Shown: positions 6,638 through 13,209 of the stretch, piece after piece
Layout: each line of letters opens with the position of its first letter
How positions within the stretch are numbered: position 1 is the first letter of the stretch
Virus record (IMG/VR): IMGVR_UViG_3300008216_000009
Location: 1 to 64,000 of that record
Reading direction: 5' to 3' (one strand)
Length of the DNA: 64,000 bases
Origin: a virus
The notes under the pieces: generated by a model
Seen by the model: the letters and a program-made list of their open reading frames with translations, nothing else
Database searches by the model: none
Told to the model about the DNA's origin: nothing
Position numbers and translations under genes: made by a program

Positions 6638-6666
6638 AGTATACAGGAAAACATGACATCTGTCAA
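6638..6666 (-). promoter_or_regulatory. Sigma70-type promoter
   Basis: -35 TTGACA (6661-6666), 17-bp spacer, -10 TATACT (6638-6643). Confidence 0.88.
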
Positions 6667-6727
6667 GCACTTCGACCCGGCTCGACCCGGTTTATCTTAA
6701 ATGGATCCTGAAAGGACCACCTGGGAG

Positions 6728-6742
6728 GTAAGGGAAAGATGT
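6728..6742 (+). repeat. Intercassette motif, copy e
   Basis: GTAAGGGAAAGATGT looped out by GGAGG (6724-6728) / CCTCC (6743-6747). Confidence 0.82.
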
Positions 6743-6773
6743 CCTCCGGCGGAATGGACCTATTCCGGGCACA

Positions 6774-6809
6774 GAAAAGCCCCACCCAGGACGATGGCCC
6801 AGGTGGGGC
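6774..6809 (-). terminator. Intrinsic terminator
   Basis: GCCCCACC/GGTGGGGC hairpin followed by TTTT on the minus strand; ends 6914-7607. Confidence 0.88.
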
Positions 6810-6913
6810 GTTGGAGAGCCTTTTCAACTCTTGCTCAGGAGCCAGGAGGACTGACAGAGCAGTTTCATGTCACGGGAGTGACCAGCCCCCGACTCATGCT
6901 CAGGAGAGGGATA
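6810..6913 (-). other. Unassigned 3' region with a hairpin and a 10-bp direct repeat
   Basis: About 100 nt between the stop of 6914-7321 and the terminator. It holds a GTCAC/GTGAC hairpin and two copies of TGCTCAGGAG. No gene seen; a 3' RNA element like those in other cassettes is possible. Confidence 0.4.
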
Positions 6914-7321
6914 TTAGCTTATAGTCACCTTCACGTTGTTTTCCTTTACTGCCATCAGCTTGACGTACTCGGCAATGGACTTGTCCGCAAGAATGAGGCG
7001 GTGGTAGCGTTTCGGTACTGCCACCAGTACCTCTTTGAGTGTGACCAGCTTGCCGTTCGGGATGAAGTTCTCGGCCATGACTTTTGCCTTCATGCCGTTT
7101 CGTATGTATTCGCCACCGAGGTCTTTGACTTCGTCCAGCAGTGCCTCTTTAAGTACCTTCAAATCGGCATCTAGAGCCTTCTTAGCCTCTTGCATTGCGA
7201 CTACCTTGTCGAACACTTCATCGATGCTCTGAGGCTCTCTGGAGCGTACTGTAGTGGAATCCAGAGTTCCCGTGGTCACCTTGATTTGGGTCTTGCCGTT
7301 CTTGTTAGCCATTTCTGTCAT
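6914..7321 (-). CDS. Uncharacterised phage protein with coiled-coil segment
   Basis: 135 aa. A charged helical segment (about 35-70, VFDKVVAMQEAKKALDADLK) suggests a coiled coil, followed by a beta-rich C-terminus. AAAAGGAG lies close to ATG 7321; the in-frame ATG at 7312 (MANKNG) is an alternative start. The ribosome-binding region shares 13 nt of complementarity with the candidate small RNA near 20025. Function unknown. Confidence 0.75.
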   Translation of the reverse strand: MTEMANKNGKTQIKVTTGTLDSTTVRSREPQSIDEVFDKVVAMQEAKKALDADLKVLKEALLDEVKDLGGEYIRNGMKAKVMAENFIPNGKLVTLKEVLVAVPKRYHRLILADKSIAEYVKLMAVKENNVKVTIS

Positions 7322-7353
7322 TTCTCCTTTTCTTGTTTTTACCTTCTAGAGAT

Positions 7354-7382
7354 AGTATATCAGGTTACTGAACACCTGTCAA
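7354..7382 (-). promoter_or_regulatory. Sigma70-type promoter
   Basis: -35 TTGACA (7377-7382), 17-bp spacer, -10 TATACT (7354-7359); internal to the two-gene cassette 6914-7607. Confidence 0.87.
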
Positions 7383-7391
7383 GCACATCCT

Positions 7392-7607
7392 TTATCCTAC
7401 TGGAACTGCCCCAGAGGCGTTCGGAGCGGCCTCTTTGAGTGCCTTCACTGATAGGACGAATTTTGCCAGGGTGTCCAGTTCCTCGGAGGATGCGTTCAGA
7501 ATCTTGTTGTAGCCTACTTTGCCGACTACGTCCCCAGCACGGACTCCCGTTACGAACGCCATCAGGTCTGGTTTCTCTATCCTCAGTTCAATCGCTTGTA
7601 GGGTCAT
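7392..7607 (-). CDS. Small phage protein, function unknown
   Basis: 71 aa from ATG 7607 (MTLQAIELR), behind AAGGAGG; the longer frame crosses the promoter at 7637-7665. Mixed alpha/beta with an Ala-rich tail. No family recognised. Confidence 0.72.
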   Translation of the reverse strand: MTLQAIELRIEKPDLMAFVTGVRAGDVVGKVGYNKILNASSEELDTLAKFVLSVKALKEAAPNASGAVPVG

Positions 7608-7636
7608 GTCGTCCTCCTTCTTTGGTTTACTCTCTA

Positions 7637-7665
7637 AGTATACTCCTATTCTTAACACCTGTCAA
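7637..7665 (-). promoter_or_regulatory. Sigma70-type promoter
   Basis: -35 TTGACA (7660-7665), 17-bp spacer, -10 TATACT (7637-7642). Confidence 0.88.
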
Positions 7666-7717
7666 GCACATTCTGAGATGAATATCCTGGGTCTTGGACC
7701 CCGGTATTGCCCGGGAG

Positions 7718-7732
7718 GTAAGGAAAAGATGT
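7718..7732 (+). repeat. Intercassette motif, copy f
   Basis: GTAAGGAAAAGATGT in the loop of a perfect 7-bp stem, CCCGGGA (7710-7716) / TCCCGGG (7732-7738). First copy with A at position 7. Confidence 0.88.
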
Positions 7733-7767
7733 CCCGGGTAAGAGATCCGGCTCCTGGGAACTGGGAA

Positions 7768-7795
7768 TAAAAAAAGGGATGGGAAATCCCATCCC
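7768..7795 (-). terminator. Intrinsic terminator
   Basis: GGGATGGG/CCCATCCC hairpin with a minus-strand T-run of seven. Confidence 0.9.
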
Positions 7796-7830
7796 CCGTT
7801 CGGGGCACTTAAATTAAAATGGAGAGCGAG

Positions 7831-8271
7831 CTACTTCGTGTGTAGCAGAGAGAGGTAAATACGTGGAATATTCTCAATCAATAGATGTTCTACATCTGCC
7901 CGGAAATTCTCTAGGTTCTCTTTTTCTTCCTCATAATGTTCCAGGTTGTTCTTTTTCTTGATTTGTAGGGGTTTGCCATCCCTCATAGGGGTAATAAAAG
8001 TTTTATCAAACTGTTCATCCCATCTGTAAGAGGTGTAGCCATAGCGAGGAAGCTCTTCCGTTATCAGTTCTTGTACCAGGCTAATAGTGCTTTTCCACGC
8101 TTTCTCGTCTCTCCTGGTTTCGTAATGGAACTGACTAGGAACTAACTGCCAAAGTCTAGTTCCTAGAGATACTAATGTATTGTGGAATTCAATGATTACG
8201 GGTTTCAATATTGTCCTCCTGAACATATCGGTCAGTAATGCAGTAGGAGGGTACAGGGCTAGGTTGGTCAT
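7831..8271 (-). CDS. Uncharacterised phage protein
   Basis: 146 aa from ATG 8271 (MTNLALYPP), preceded by GGAG and overlapping the stop of 8268-8756 as ATGA. Helical and charged, with a Lys/Glu-rich segment near 110-125. No domain recognised. Second gene of a two-gene cassette. Confidence 0.75.
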   Translation of the reverse strand: MTNLALYPPTALLTDMFRRTILKPVIIEFHNTLVSLGTRLWQLVPSQFHYETRRDEKAWKSTISLVQELITEELPRYGYTSYRWDEQFDKTFITPMRDGKPLQIKKKNNLEHYEEEKENLENFRADVEHLLIENIPRIYLSLLHTK

Positions 8272-8756
8272 GCTGCTACTCCATTTAGGGGGCACGTTTC
8301 CATAATCGCTGACATAGCTTCTGAGATGTTAGTCAAATCTATAGTCCTCATTAGGTTCCATGATTGGCCTTCATGTTTATAAACTATGAGGGTATCATCG
8401 GATTCATTAAAGACATAGGCCCATTCAATAAAGACATTGTCTTTGTCCTCTACTGAGTCTACGGTCCATTCCTCCTCGTTCCTGTCGCCGTGGCAGTAGC
8501 ACTGTGGTTTGTCCTTGTTAGGGGAGTTAAAGTCTTCTACGAATCCAATTTCCTGCGTCCAATCACAGGACGCTATGTTAGACCAGCCCGCAGTATGGTC
8601 GTCCAATAATACTTTTTTACCCTCAGTTAGTCCGAAGTGATTCAAAGCTCTTAGAATACCTATACCGACCCCGGACGGGTATCCGTCCCAGTGACTGTAC
8701 CTTCCTACAAACGCATCGCCTTCAGTCTGTCTTGCAATCGTAGCCCTGGTGCTCAT
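8268..8756 (-). CDS. Conserved phage protein with YSHWDGYPSGVG motif
   Basis: 162 aa. The N-terminus (MSTRATIARQ, then GRYSHWDGYPSGVG at 18-31) matches a hypothetical family common in phages of Actinobacteria and other bacteria, known to me without an assigned function. GAGGAGGAG precedes the ATG. First gene of its cassette. Confidence 0.82.
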   Translation of the reverse strand: MSTRATIARQTEGDAFVGRYSHWDGYPSGVGIGILRALNHFGLTEGKKVLLDDHTAGWSNIASCDWTQEIGFVEDFNSPNKDKPQCYCHGDRNEEEWTVDSVEDKDNVFIEWAYVFNESDDTLIVYKHEGQSWNLMRTIDLTNISEAMSAIMETCPLNGVAA

Positions 8757-8783
8757 GTCTCCTCCTCTTATCAGTATACTAGT

Positions 8784-8812
8784 AGTATACCGTTAAGATA
8801 GGGGTATGTCAA
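8784..8812 (-). promoter_or_regulatory. Sigma70-type promoter
   Basis: -35 TTGACA (8807-8812), 17-bp spacer, -10 TATACT (8784-8789), followed by ACTAGTATACTG. Confidence 0.88.
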
Positions 8813-8872
8813 GCACATATAGGGCCGTAAATGCTGGAACTGGTCCAGCGGGTGTGTAGTTTACGGGGATTG

Positions 8873-8887
8873 GTAAGGAAAAGATAT
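8873..8887 (+). repeat. Intercassette motif, copy g
   Basis: GTAAGGAAAAGATAT. Only a weak GCGG/CCGC pairing flanks it. Confidence 0.75.
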
Positions 8888-8915
8888 AGCCGCCGGGGTC
8901 CTTTTCCGGGCAAAG

Positions 8916-8953
8916 AAAAACCCCGGAATCTTGATTTACCAGGATTCCGGGGC
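8916..8953 (-). terminator. Intrinsic terminator
   Basis: CCCCGGAATC/GATTCCGGGG hairpin followed by TTTTT on the minus strand. Confidence 0.9.
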
Positions 8954-8976
8954 TTTATTTGTACCTAAGTTGCTCT

Positions 8977-9630
8977 TTATGCTATGAGCCACTCCCTTCT
9001 GTCAGTTGCTATGGGTCTGACTGAGCGAACAAAGCTGTAAGCGGTGTCCAAACCCATACTCTTGTTCCTGACCAAGTACCATACGGTAGCCAAGACTGAG
9101 CGTTCCATGCCCATCGAGCAGTTGACCACTACCTTTTTCTCAGTAGCCATCGCCATCTCCATCGTATTCACAATGGACTCCAAGGTCTGCAAGACCTTGC
9201 TGGACTTCTTGATGCCCCATGTAGCATTGCTAGGTTCGATAGGCATCTTGACCGTAGTCTCGATGTCCAACTCACCTGCTACATTGATGGTGAAGTGCCC
9301 TTGCTTGATAGCCTCTTCGGCTCCCTCGGCTCCAGTAACGCCCAAGTTGGGCAGTACCCACGAAATCTCATGTGGGTCGAAATTGTCTGGAACTTCGTGC
9401 CCGACCATACTCTTCAGAACCTTGATTCTATCTCTGGAATCGTTGGAGTAGTCGTGCCGGGTTGGAGTTACGTACTTCTCATCCTTCCACCATTGGGTGG
9501 TAGATGCAGTAGCTGAGTTATCTATCACGTTGACATCAATCTCTTCCCACTCGCCATCTACGGCTTCATCTGCATAGATTAAGCCATTCTCAGTCAGAAC
9601 TTCGTTCGCATCCCATTTTCCGTTTTCCAC
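8977..9630 (-). CDS. Dual-specificity-phosphatase-like protein
   Basis: 217 aa. The C-terminal half contains the cysteine-phosphatase signature CSMGMERS (Cys171, Arg177; CX5R), which in this fold removes phosphate from proteins or small molecules through a phospho-cysteine. The usual His before the Cys is Asn170 here, so activity may be altered. About 100 residues of mixed N-terminal sequence precede it. GTG start at 9630 behind AAGGAGAAGG. A paralogue lies at 26731-27267 and shares the GHEVP..FDPHEISWV-type region before the catalytic domain. Substrate unknown. Confidence 0.8.
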   Translation of the reverse strand: MENGKWDANEVLTENGLIYADEAVDGEWEEIDVNVIDNSATASTTQWWKDEKYVTPTRHDYSNDSRDRIKVLKSMVGHEVPDNFDPHEISWVLPNLGVTGAEGAEEAIKQGHFTINVAGELDIETTVKMPIEPSNATWGIKKSSKVLQTLESIVNTMEMAMATEKKVVVNCSMGMERSVLATVWYLVRNKSMGLDTAYSFVRSVRPIATDRREWLIA

Positions 9631-9658
9631 AGTCCTTCTCCTTTTCAGTTATACTATA

Positions 9659-9687
9659 ATTATAGCATACAATCATACACTTGTCAA
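9659..9687 (-). promoter_or_regulatory. Sigma70-type promoter
   Basis: -35 TTGACA (9682-9687), 17-bp spacer, -10 TATAAT (9659-9664). Confidence 0.88.
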
Positions 9688-9701
9688 GCACCATCATAAC
9701 A

Positions 9702-10064
9702 TCAATTCAAGACATACAGGTTTTCCTGTAGCCACTTGGAGTGACCGAATTTTTCGCATTGCACTTCTCTGGTTTTGTGCGTCCAATCCTGGAATTCTTC
9801 CAGGGTCTTCATTGCACCATTCCGTACTTGCACACGAATACACACGCCACAAAATGCTGAGTGATTGAGGAACTCTACAGGGTTCTGAGCCTTCTTCATC
9901 TCGGTGGCGAAGTGGTCGCCTTCGTCAAATATGATGTTAACCTCGGCAAGTTGCTTTTTCAGACTTGGAGTCATATCCATATCCATCCCCTTTACCTCTT
10001 TAACTTTATTTAGTGTATCTATCAGATGCTGGTAGTCGGTCTTCGATGCTTTCAGTTGACGCAT
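9702..10064 (-). CDS. Uncharacterised phage protein
   Basis: 120 aa, helical, with CGVC at about 72-75 and further Cys/His downstream that could bind metal. TAGGAG precedes the ATG. First gene of the transcript that continues into the phosphatase-like gene; no terminator lies between them. Confidence 0.75.
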   Translation of the reverse strand: MRQLKASKTDYQHLIDTLNKVKEVKGMDMDMTPSLKKQLAEVNIIFDEGDHFATEMKKAQNPVEFLNHSAFCGVCIRVQVRNGAMKTLEEFQDWTHKTREVQCEKFGHSKWLQENLYVLN

Positions 10065-10094
10065 GACAGTCTCCTATCCAAATCCTTTACAGAT

Positions 10095-10123
10095 AGTATA
10101 CAGGAAAAACAGTATCGTGTCAA
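10095..10123 (-). promoter_or_regulatory. Sigma70-type promoter
   Basis: -35 TTGACA (10118-10123), 17-bp spacer, -10 TATACT (10095-10100). Confidence 0.88.
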
Positions 10124-10165
10124 GCACATATTCCCGGTAAAGGACCCCCTGGGGACCCGGGAGGG

Positions 10166-10180
10166 GTAAGGAAAAGATGT
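10166..10180 (+). repeat. Intercassette motif, copy h
   Basis: GTAAGGAAAAGATGT between CCCGG (10156-10160) and CCGGG (10182-10186), with GGG/CCC continuing beyond one mismatch. Confidence 0.83.
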
Positions 10181-10206
10181 GCCGGGACCCTGGAGGATCC
10201 CAGGCA

Positions 10207-10232
10207 AAGAAAAAGCCCGGTATTAACCGGGC
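10207..10232 (-). terminator. Intrinsic terminator
   Basis: GCCCGGTT/AACCGGGC hairpin followed by TTTTT on the minus strand; lies just past the tRNA. Confidence 0.9.
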
Positions 10233-10242
10233 CAGGTGTGTG

Positions 10243-10330
10243 TGGTGGGGAGTGCAGGATTCGCACCTGCGTATCTCAAACGAGAGCCAGTTTTACAGAC
10301 TGGTGCTTTTGTCTACTCAGCCAACTCCCC
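10243..10330 (-). tRNA. trnY: tRNA-Tyr (anticodon GUA)
   Basis: Full type II tRNA of 88 nt. Acceptor GGGGAGT pairs with ACTCCCC; the anticodon arm CCAGT-CTGTAAA-ACTGG places GTA at 10294-10296; there is a long variable arm (as in bacterial tRNA-Tyr), a GCAGG/CCTGC T-arm, and an encoded CCA end (10243-10245). It sits in the slot between the last gene and terminator, so it must be cut from a mRNA. It would supply host-independent decoding of UAC/UAU. Confidence 0.95.
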
Positions 10331-10341
10331 GTAAGTGGAAT

Positions 10342-10548
10342 TCATCTGGCCTGATAGCCATAGATGTATGCCCATACCCAATCGTACATCGCTCGTTTGG
10401 ATAACCGAGGGCTAACCTCCACTGAGCCGTTTTCCTTAACTAGCCTATAGCCACCGTAAGCCTTGTCATAGCTGTAGTCACGAGTGTTGTTAGTCGCTCG
10501 ATTTAGAGCCGACAGTGCATCGTCTAGGTTTGATTTAAGTATTCTCAT
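10342..10548 (-). CDS. Small phage protein, function unknown
   Basis: 68 aa, basic, predicted helix-strand mix ending in WVWAYIYGYQAR. Start overlaps the stop of 10548-10895 (TGATG) behind GGGAG. It lies 12 nt upstream of the tRNA in the same transcript. Confidence 0.75.
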   Translation of the reverse strand: MRILKSNLDDALSALNRATNNTRDYSYDKAYGGYRLVKENGSVEVSPRLSKRAMYDWVWAYIYGYQAR

Positions 10549-10895
10549 CAGTACGCTCCCTGTTCGGATTGTGCATACGCTTCAGCGTGACCATTAGCAT
10601 CCCAATCACCGTGACCGATGCCATCATAACCATAAGCGTGTGGATTTTCAGCTATCTGGCGAATGACCGCCGTATTTATTCCAACTTGGTCAGCCAGATT
10701 CAACCAGAATTCTCCATCTTTGGAGTTCAGCCACTCTATGTCCTCGCCCCCACGTAGTTCTGGGCGATTCATTCTGCCGTTAGCCAGCCTATAAGTGTTC
10801 TCAGGTTCAATGGCAGTGCCAATGACGGCTCCGATTAGCTGGGCCATTCCATCGTGTATCCCTTTTGCGTCTATGTCCGAGTTAGCCTGATTCAT
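10548..10895 (-). CDS. Uncharacterised phage protein
   Basis: 115 aa, acidic, with a Gly/His-rich C-terminal segment (YGYDGIGHGDWDANGHAEA). No domain recognised. First gene of the cassette that carries the tRNA. Confidence 0.75.
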   Translation of the reverse strand: MNQANSDIDAKGIHDGMAQLIGAVIGTAIEPENTYRLANGRMNRPELRGGEDIEWLNSKDGEFWLNLADQVGINTAVIRQIAENPHAYGYDGIGHGDWDANGHAEAYAQSEQGAY

Positions 10896-10928
10896 CTAGT
10901 CCCCTCTCTTAGTTAGTCTACACCTCTA

Positions 10929-10957
10929 AGTATAAAGCATTAGCCTACATCTGTCAA
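10929..10957 (-). promoter_or_regulatory. Sigma70-type promoter
   Basis: -35 TTGACA (10952-10957), 17-bp spacer, -10 TATACT (10929-10934). Confidence 0.88.
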
Positions 10958-10966
10958 GTAAATTCC

Positions 10967-10998
10967 GTAGCTAACGAAACCAATCTGAAAGCAATTTT
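10967..10998 (-). promoter_or_regulatory. Repeated upstream promoter element, copy 1
   Basis: Plus-strand TAGCTAACGAAACCAATCTG-AAAGCAATTTT directly upstream of the -35 box. Related copies occur at 12411-12441 and 16557-16588 in the same place relative to the promoter. Activator site or UP-like element is a guess. Confidence 0.5.
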
Positions 10999-11091
10999 AC
11001 GTCTATCTGGAATATAGTTACTGGGAATTGCGGAGGCTGTGGCAATATGCCTTCGAGGTGCTCTTGGTCTGCGAGCTAAGGACCCGGAGGG

Positions 11092-11106
11092 GTAAGGAAA
11101 AGATGT
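11092..11106 (+). repeat. Intercassette motif, copy i
   Basis: GTAAGGAAAAGATGT inside a composite stem: GGACC (11080-11084) with GGTCC (11113-11117), and GGGG with CCCC (11108-11111). Confidence 0.84.
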
Positions 11107-11132
11107 TCCCCAGGTCCAGAAGTCCCAGACAC

Positions 11133-11160
11133 AAAAAAAGCCCCAGCTTTTGCCGGGACT
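11133..11160 (-). terminator. Intrinsic terminator
   Basis: AGTCCCGGC/GCTGGGGCT (9 bp with wobbles) and a T-run of seven on the minus strand. Confidence 0.87.
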
Positions 11161-11167
11161 TGGGTTT

Positions 11168-11247
11168 AGAAGTAGAAGTCTGTGGTTTCTGTGGGCCACT
11201 CCCCTAGGTCATGCTAGGTAGGGGTCATTCCCCCGACTTTTACTTCT
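11168..11247 (-). ncRNA. Four-helix RNA element A, copy 1
   Basis: P1 AGAAGTAAAAGTC/GACTTCTACTTCT, P2 GGGG/CCCC, P3 CCTAG-CATGAC-CTAGG, P4 GTGG/CCAC. Shares the fold and core CCCCTACCT-CATGAC-AGGGGA with copies at 12298-12367 and 15262-15325, with compensatory changes in P3 and P4. This copy lies after 11265-11507 and before its terminator. Confidence 0.65.
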
Positions 11248-11264
11248 GTGGGGCTATCTGGGGC

Positions 11265-11507
11265 TTACATGGCCCCCAGCCCTTCGGGGCCGCAGCAGCC
11301 ACAGGCGGGAGCATCTTCGCACATCCCGTTGCCTTGGATGGCCCTGCCGTTGGCCCAACGGACTCCCCCGTCGAACTTGTCGTGGCAGTCCATCCCGTAG
11401 ACCCGCCCCCGTCCGTACCAGCGACCCTTAGAGCCGACAGGGAGCGATGCTCCACATTGGGTGTCGGCGCACTTGCCAGCGAACTTGAGAGTGATAGTTT
11501 TTGCCAT
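11265..11507 (-). CDS. Cys-rich zinc-ribbon phage protein
   Basis: 80 aa from ATG 11507 (MAKTITLKFAGKC) behind AGGGGA. Cys at 12 and 17, CH near 41, then a CGCC cluster near the C-terminus suggest one or two metal sites; KGRWYGRGRVYG at 26-37 resembles small ribbon proteins of other phages. The frame extends upstream only through the promoter. Confidence 0.78.
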   Translation of the reverse strand: MAKTITLKFAGKCADTQCGASLPVGSKGRWYGRGRVYGMDCHDKFDGGVRWANGRAIQGNGMCEDAPACGCCGPEGLGAM

Positions 11508-11540
11508 GAGGTGTCCCCTTTTCAATTTTGGTATACTCAC

Positions 11541-11569
11541 AGTATACACTATTATCAGACATCTGTCAA
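11541..11569 (-). promoter_or_regulatory. Sigma70-type promoter
   Basis: -35 TTGACA (11564-11569), 17-bp spacer, -10 TATACT (11541-11546). Confidence 0.88.
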
Positions 11570-11626
11570 GTGCCTATTTGAAACGAAGGACCAGTCCGAG
11601 GCGGAGGACCTGGTACCCCGGGAGAG

Positions 11627-11641
11627 GTAAGGAAAAGATGT
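11627..11641 (+). repeat. Intercassette motif, copy j
   Basis: GTAAGGAAAAGATGT looped out by GGAGAG (11621-11626) / CTCTCC (11647-11652), with outer CTGGT/ACCAG pairing. Confidence 0.87.
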
Positions 11642-11667
11642 GGGATCTCTCCAGGACCAGCGGGCAC

Positions 11668-11692
11668 AAAAAAAGCCCGGGATTTCCCGGGC
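11668..11692 (-). terminator. Intrinsic terminator
   Basis: GCCCGGGA/TCCCGGGC hairpin with a T-run of seven on the minus strand. Confidence 0.92.
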
Positions 11693-11718
11693 ATAAGTTT
11701 CTGACGGACCGGTCCAGA

Positions 11719-12063
11719 TCAGAATGGTTTAGGTGATACGTCTATCCTTCGATATGAATCTATTAGCTTCTGGACTTGTGTGATATCGGCTTCAGTCCAC
11801 TCACTTTCAGTCTCCATAAACTCTCGGAATTTAGGAGCATCTGGAAACTTCTGATCAACATATTGGATTCTATCTGCCAGATAGGCATCCCACTTGTCAT
11901 CGTCAAAGTCCTCGGCACTACGTTCTGTCATGGCTTCTATTGTATCGTTGCATGGCCCACACATATAACAGTCCATGTAGTCACGACCACACGGAATTCG
12001 ATTCACCCATCCATCGTATTGGGTATCGGCTCCGCATTCAAAACAAAGTGTTGTGTCAATCAT
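11719..12063 (-). CDS. Zinc-binding phage protein
   Basis: 114 aa from ATG 12063 (MIDTTLCFEC). CFEC at 7-10 and CYMCGPC near 31-37 form a zinc site; the rest is acidic and helical. AAAGGA precedes the start, which follows the stop of 12065-12259 by one base. Confidence 0.78.
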   Translation of the reverse strand: MIDTTLCFECGADTQYDGWVNRIPCGRDYMDCYMCGPCNDTIEAMTERSAEDFDDDKWDAYLADRIQYVDQKFPDAPKFREFMETESEWTEADITQVQKLIDSYRRIDVSPKPF

Positions 12064-12064
12064 T

Positions 12065-12259
12065 TTAGTTAGTCCTTTCAGTTCTGATCTGATCCAGCCG
12101 TTCAGCCATATCCCGAACCAGTTTCCGACCCTCCTCCTTGCCTTGTTCGCCCTCACCGTTCTCGATGAGCATGATGGCGACCTTTGCCTGAAATGCCCAG
12201 TCTGGGGCGATATTGACGGTGGTGACTATGTTGCCACTCCCAGTGTAGATGTCGGTCAT
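12065..12259 (-). CDS. Small phage protein, function unknown
   Basis: 64 aa; AAAAGGAG precedes the ATG. The C-terminal half is a charged helix (GEGEQGKEEGRKLVRDMAER). Its mRNA has a long leader holding RNA element A copy 2, so expression may be controlled there. Confidence 0.75.
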   Translation of the reverse strand: MTDIYTGSGNIVTTVNIAPDWAFQAKVAIMLIENGEGEQGKEEGRKLVRDMAERLDQIRTERTN

Positions 12260-12297
12260 CTTGTCTCCTTTTGCTTATGGGTTGATGGTTGATTTGC

Positions 12298-12367
12298 GTG
12301 GAGTCCGTGGTGTCCGTTTGTCCACTCCCCTCGGTCATGCGAGGTAGGGGTTCTTCCCTAACTCCAC
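12298..12367 (-). ncRNA. Four-helix RNA element A, copy 2 (5' leader)
   Basis: P1 GTGGAGT/ACTCCAC, P2 TAGGG-AAGAA-CCCCTA, P3 CCTCG-CATGAC-CGAGG, P4 GTGG/CCAC. It begins right after the transcription start and lies in the leader of 12065-12259, a riboswitch-like position. Confidence 0.68.
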
Positions 12368-12373
12368 CTTCTA

Positions 12374-12402
12374 AGGATACACTAAAACGTAACATCTGTC
12401 AA
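12374..12402 (-). promoter_or_regulatory. Sigma70-type promoter
   Basis: -35 TTGACA (12397-12402), 17-bp spacer, -10 TATCCT (12374-12379). Confidence 0.83.
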
Positions 12403-12410
12403 GTATTTCT

Positions 12411-12441
12411 ATAGCTGAGAAAAGCAATATCAAAGCAATTT
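12411..12441 (-). promoter_or_regulatory. Repeated upstream promoter element, copy 2
   Basis: Plus-strand ATAGCTGAGAAAAGCAATAT-CAAAGCAATTT just upstream of the -35 box; see 10967-10998. Confidence 0.5.
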
Positions 12442-12494
12442 GGACGGTCCGGTCCAGGACCCCGTTCCCTGGACCCCCACGGCAGGAGGTATAG

Positions 12495-12509
12495 GTAAGG
12501 AAAAGATGT
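12495..12509 (+). repeat. Intercassette motif, copy k
   Basis: GTAAGGAAAAGATGT inside a perfect 8-bp stem, GGACCCCC (12471-12478) / GGGGGTCC (12513-12520). Confidence 0.87.
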
Positions 12510-12535
12510 ACCGGGGGTCCCGGCTTCGCCAGGGC

Positions 12536-12562
12536 AAAAAAATTCCCCTCTTAAAAGAGGGG
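12536..12562 (-). terminator. Intrinsic terminator
   Basis: CCCCTCTT/AAGAGGGG hairpin followed by a short minus-strand T-run. Confidence 0.87.
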
Positions 12563-12573
12563 ATGTATTCTAC

Positions 12574-12622
12574 ATGCCTCATATGTTTTTTAGGCTCCCA
12601 GAGGCATTCTGGGGCGGTCATG
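12574..12622 (-). ncRNA. 3' RNA element B, copy 1 (pseudoknot-like)
   Basis: Minus strand: stem CCCAGA-ATGCC-TCTGGG, then AGCCTAAAAAACATAT, then GAGGCAT, which can pair with the loop ATGCC. About 90% identical to 13210-13258. Lies between the stop of 12633-12962 and its terminator. Confidence 0.6.
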
Positions 12623-12632
12623 GCGATGGGTA

Positions 12633-12962
12633 TCAGCCGTGCTGCTCTGCGAGGCGACCCCAGAGTTTGTCAGCCCGCCGAACAGATTTCTCAGCTTCGC
12701 TAACTAGCTCACGGTACTTACCTAGCTCTGCCTGCCACCGCCGTAGCTGCTGCTTCTCGAATCGGTACACATCGTAAGCAGCATCGACGACTGCGTCGGC
12801 GTGAGGGAAGTTCGCAGCGCAACCTTCGCACTCGTCCCCGTACCAACCGCCGTCAGTTGGGCAATTAGCCTCGCCGTATTCGTTGACAACGAGCTTCTCA
12901 CCGCAGCCGTAGGGGCAATCGAGAGTAGCTATGTTTACTTTCTCGTTAGTAGTTGTGACCAT
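12633..12962 (-). CDS. Zinc-binding phage protein with helical tail
   Basis: 109 aa. CPYGC (16-20), Cys34 and CEGC (45-48) form an N-terminal zinc region; residues 55-109 are a long charged helix. AAGGA lies 11 bases before the ATG. Leader and 3' element are nearly the same as those of the unrelated gene 13274-13495. Confidence 0.78.
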   Translation of the reverse strand: MVTTTNEKVNIATLDCPYGCGEKLVVNEYGEANCPTDGGWYGDECEGCAANFPHADAVVDAAYDVYRFEKQQLRRWQAELGKYRELVSEAEKSVRRADKLWGRLAEQHG

Positions 12963-13022
12963 TTGGTTTTTTTCCTTCCCCAGAAGCCCGACGACTGAGT
13001 GACCCCTGTAAATTACGACTAC
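12963..13022 (-). promoter_or_regulatory. Shared leader C, copy 1
   Basis: Leader begins ATAGGTAGTCG and ends TCTGGGGAAGGAAAAAAACC before the ATG. It can form CAGGGG/CTTCTG. The leader at 13496-13553 shares both ends and the pairing (CAGAGG/CCTCTG). Confidence 0.6.
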
Positions 13023-13026
13023 CTAT

Positions 13027-13055
13027 AGGATACACTAAAATAGGTGCTATGTCAA
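13027..13055 (-). promoter_or_regulatory. Sigma70-type promoter
   Basis: -35 TTGACA (13050-13055), 17-bp spacer, -10 TATCCT (13027-13032). Confidence 0.83.
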
Positions 13056-13127
13056 GTAGGTCGGAAAACTGAGACTCCAGATATTCCTGGCTTTGTATAG
13101 CCTGGGTAGTTCCCGGTGAGCCAGGTC

Positions 13128-13142
13128 GTAAGGAAAAGATGT
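13128..13142 (+). repeat. Intercassette motif, copy l
   Basis: GTAAGGAAAAGATGT with inner CCAG (13121-13124) / CTGG (13144-13147) and outer CCCGG/CCGGG pairing. Confidence 0.82.
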
Positions 13143-13169
13143 ACTGGGGTCCGGCTCCGCCGGGGCAAA

Positions 13170-13192
13170 GAAAAACCCCTCTTTTGAGGGGT
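13170..13192 (-). terminator. Intrinsic terminator
   Basis: ACCCCTC/GAGGGGT hairpin followed by TTTT on the minus strand. Confidence 0.87.
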
Positions 13193-13209
13193 AGTGGTAG
13201 TTTTATAGT

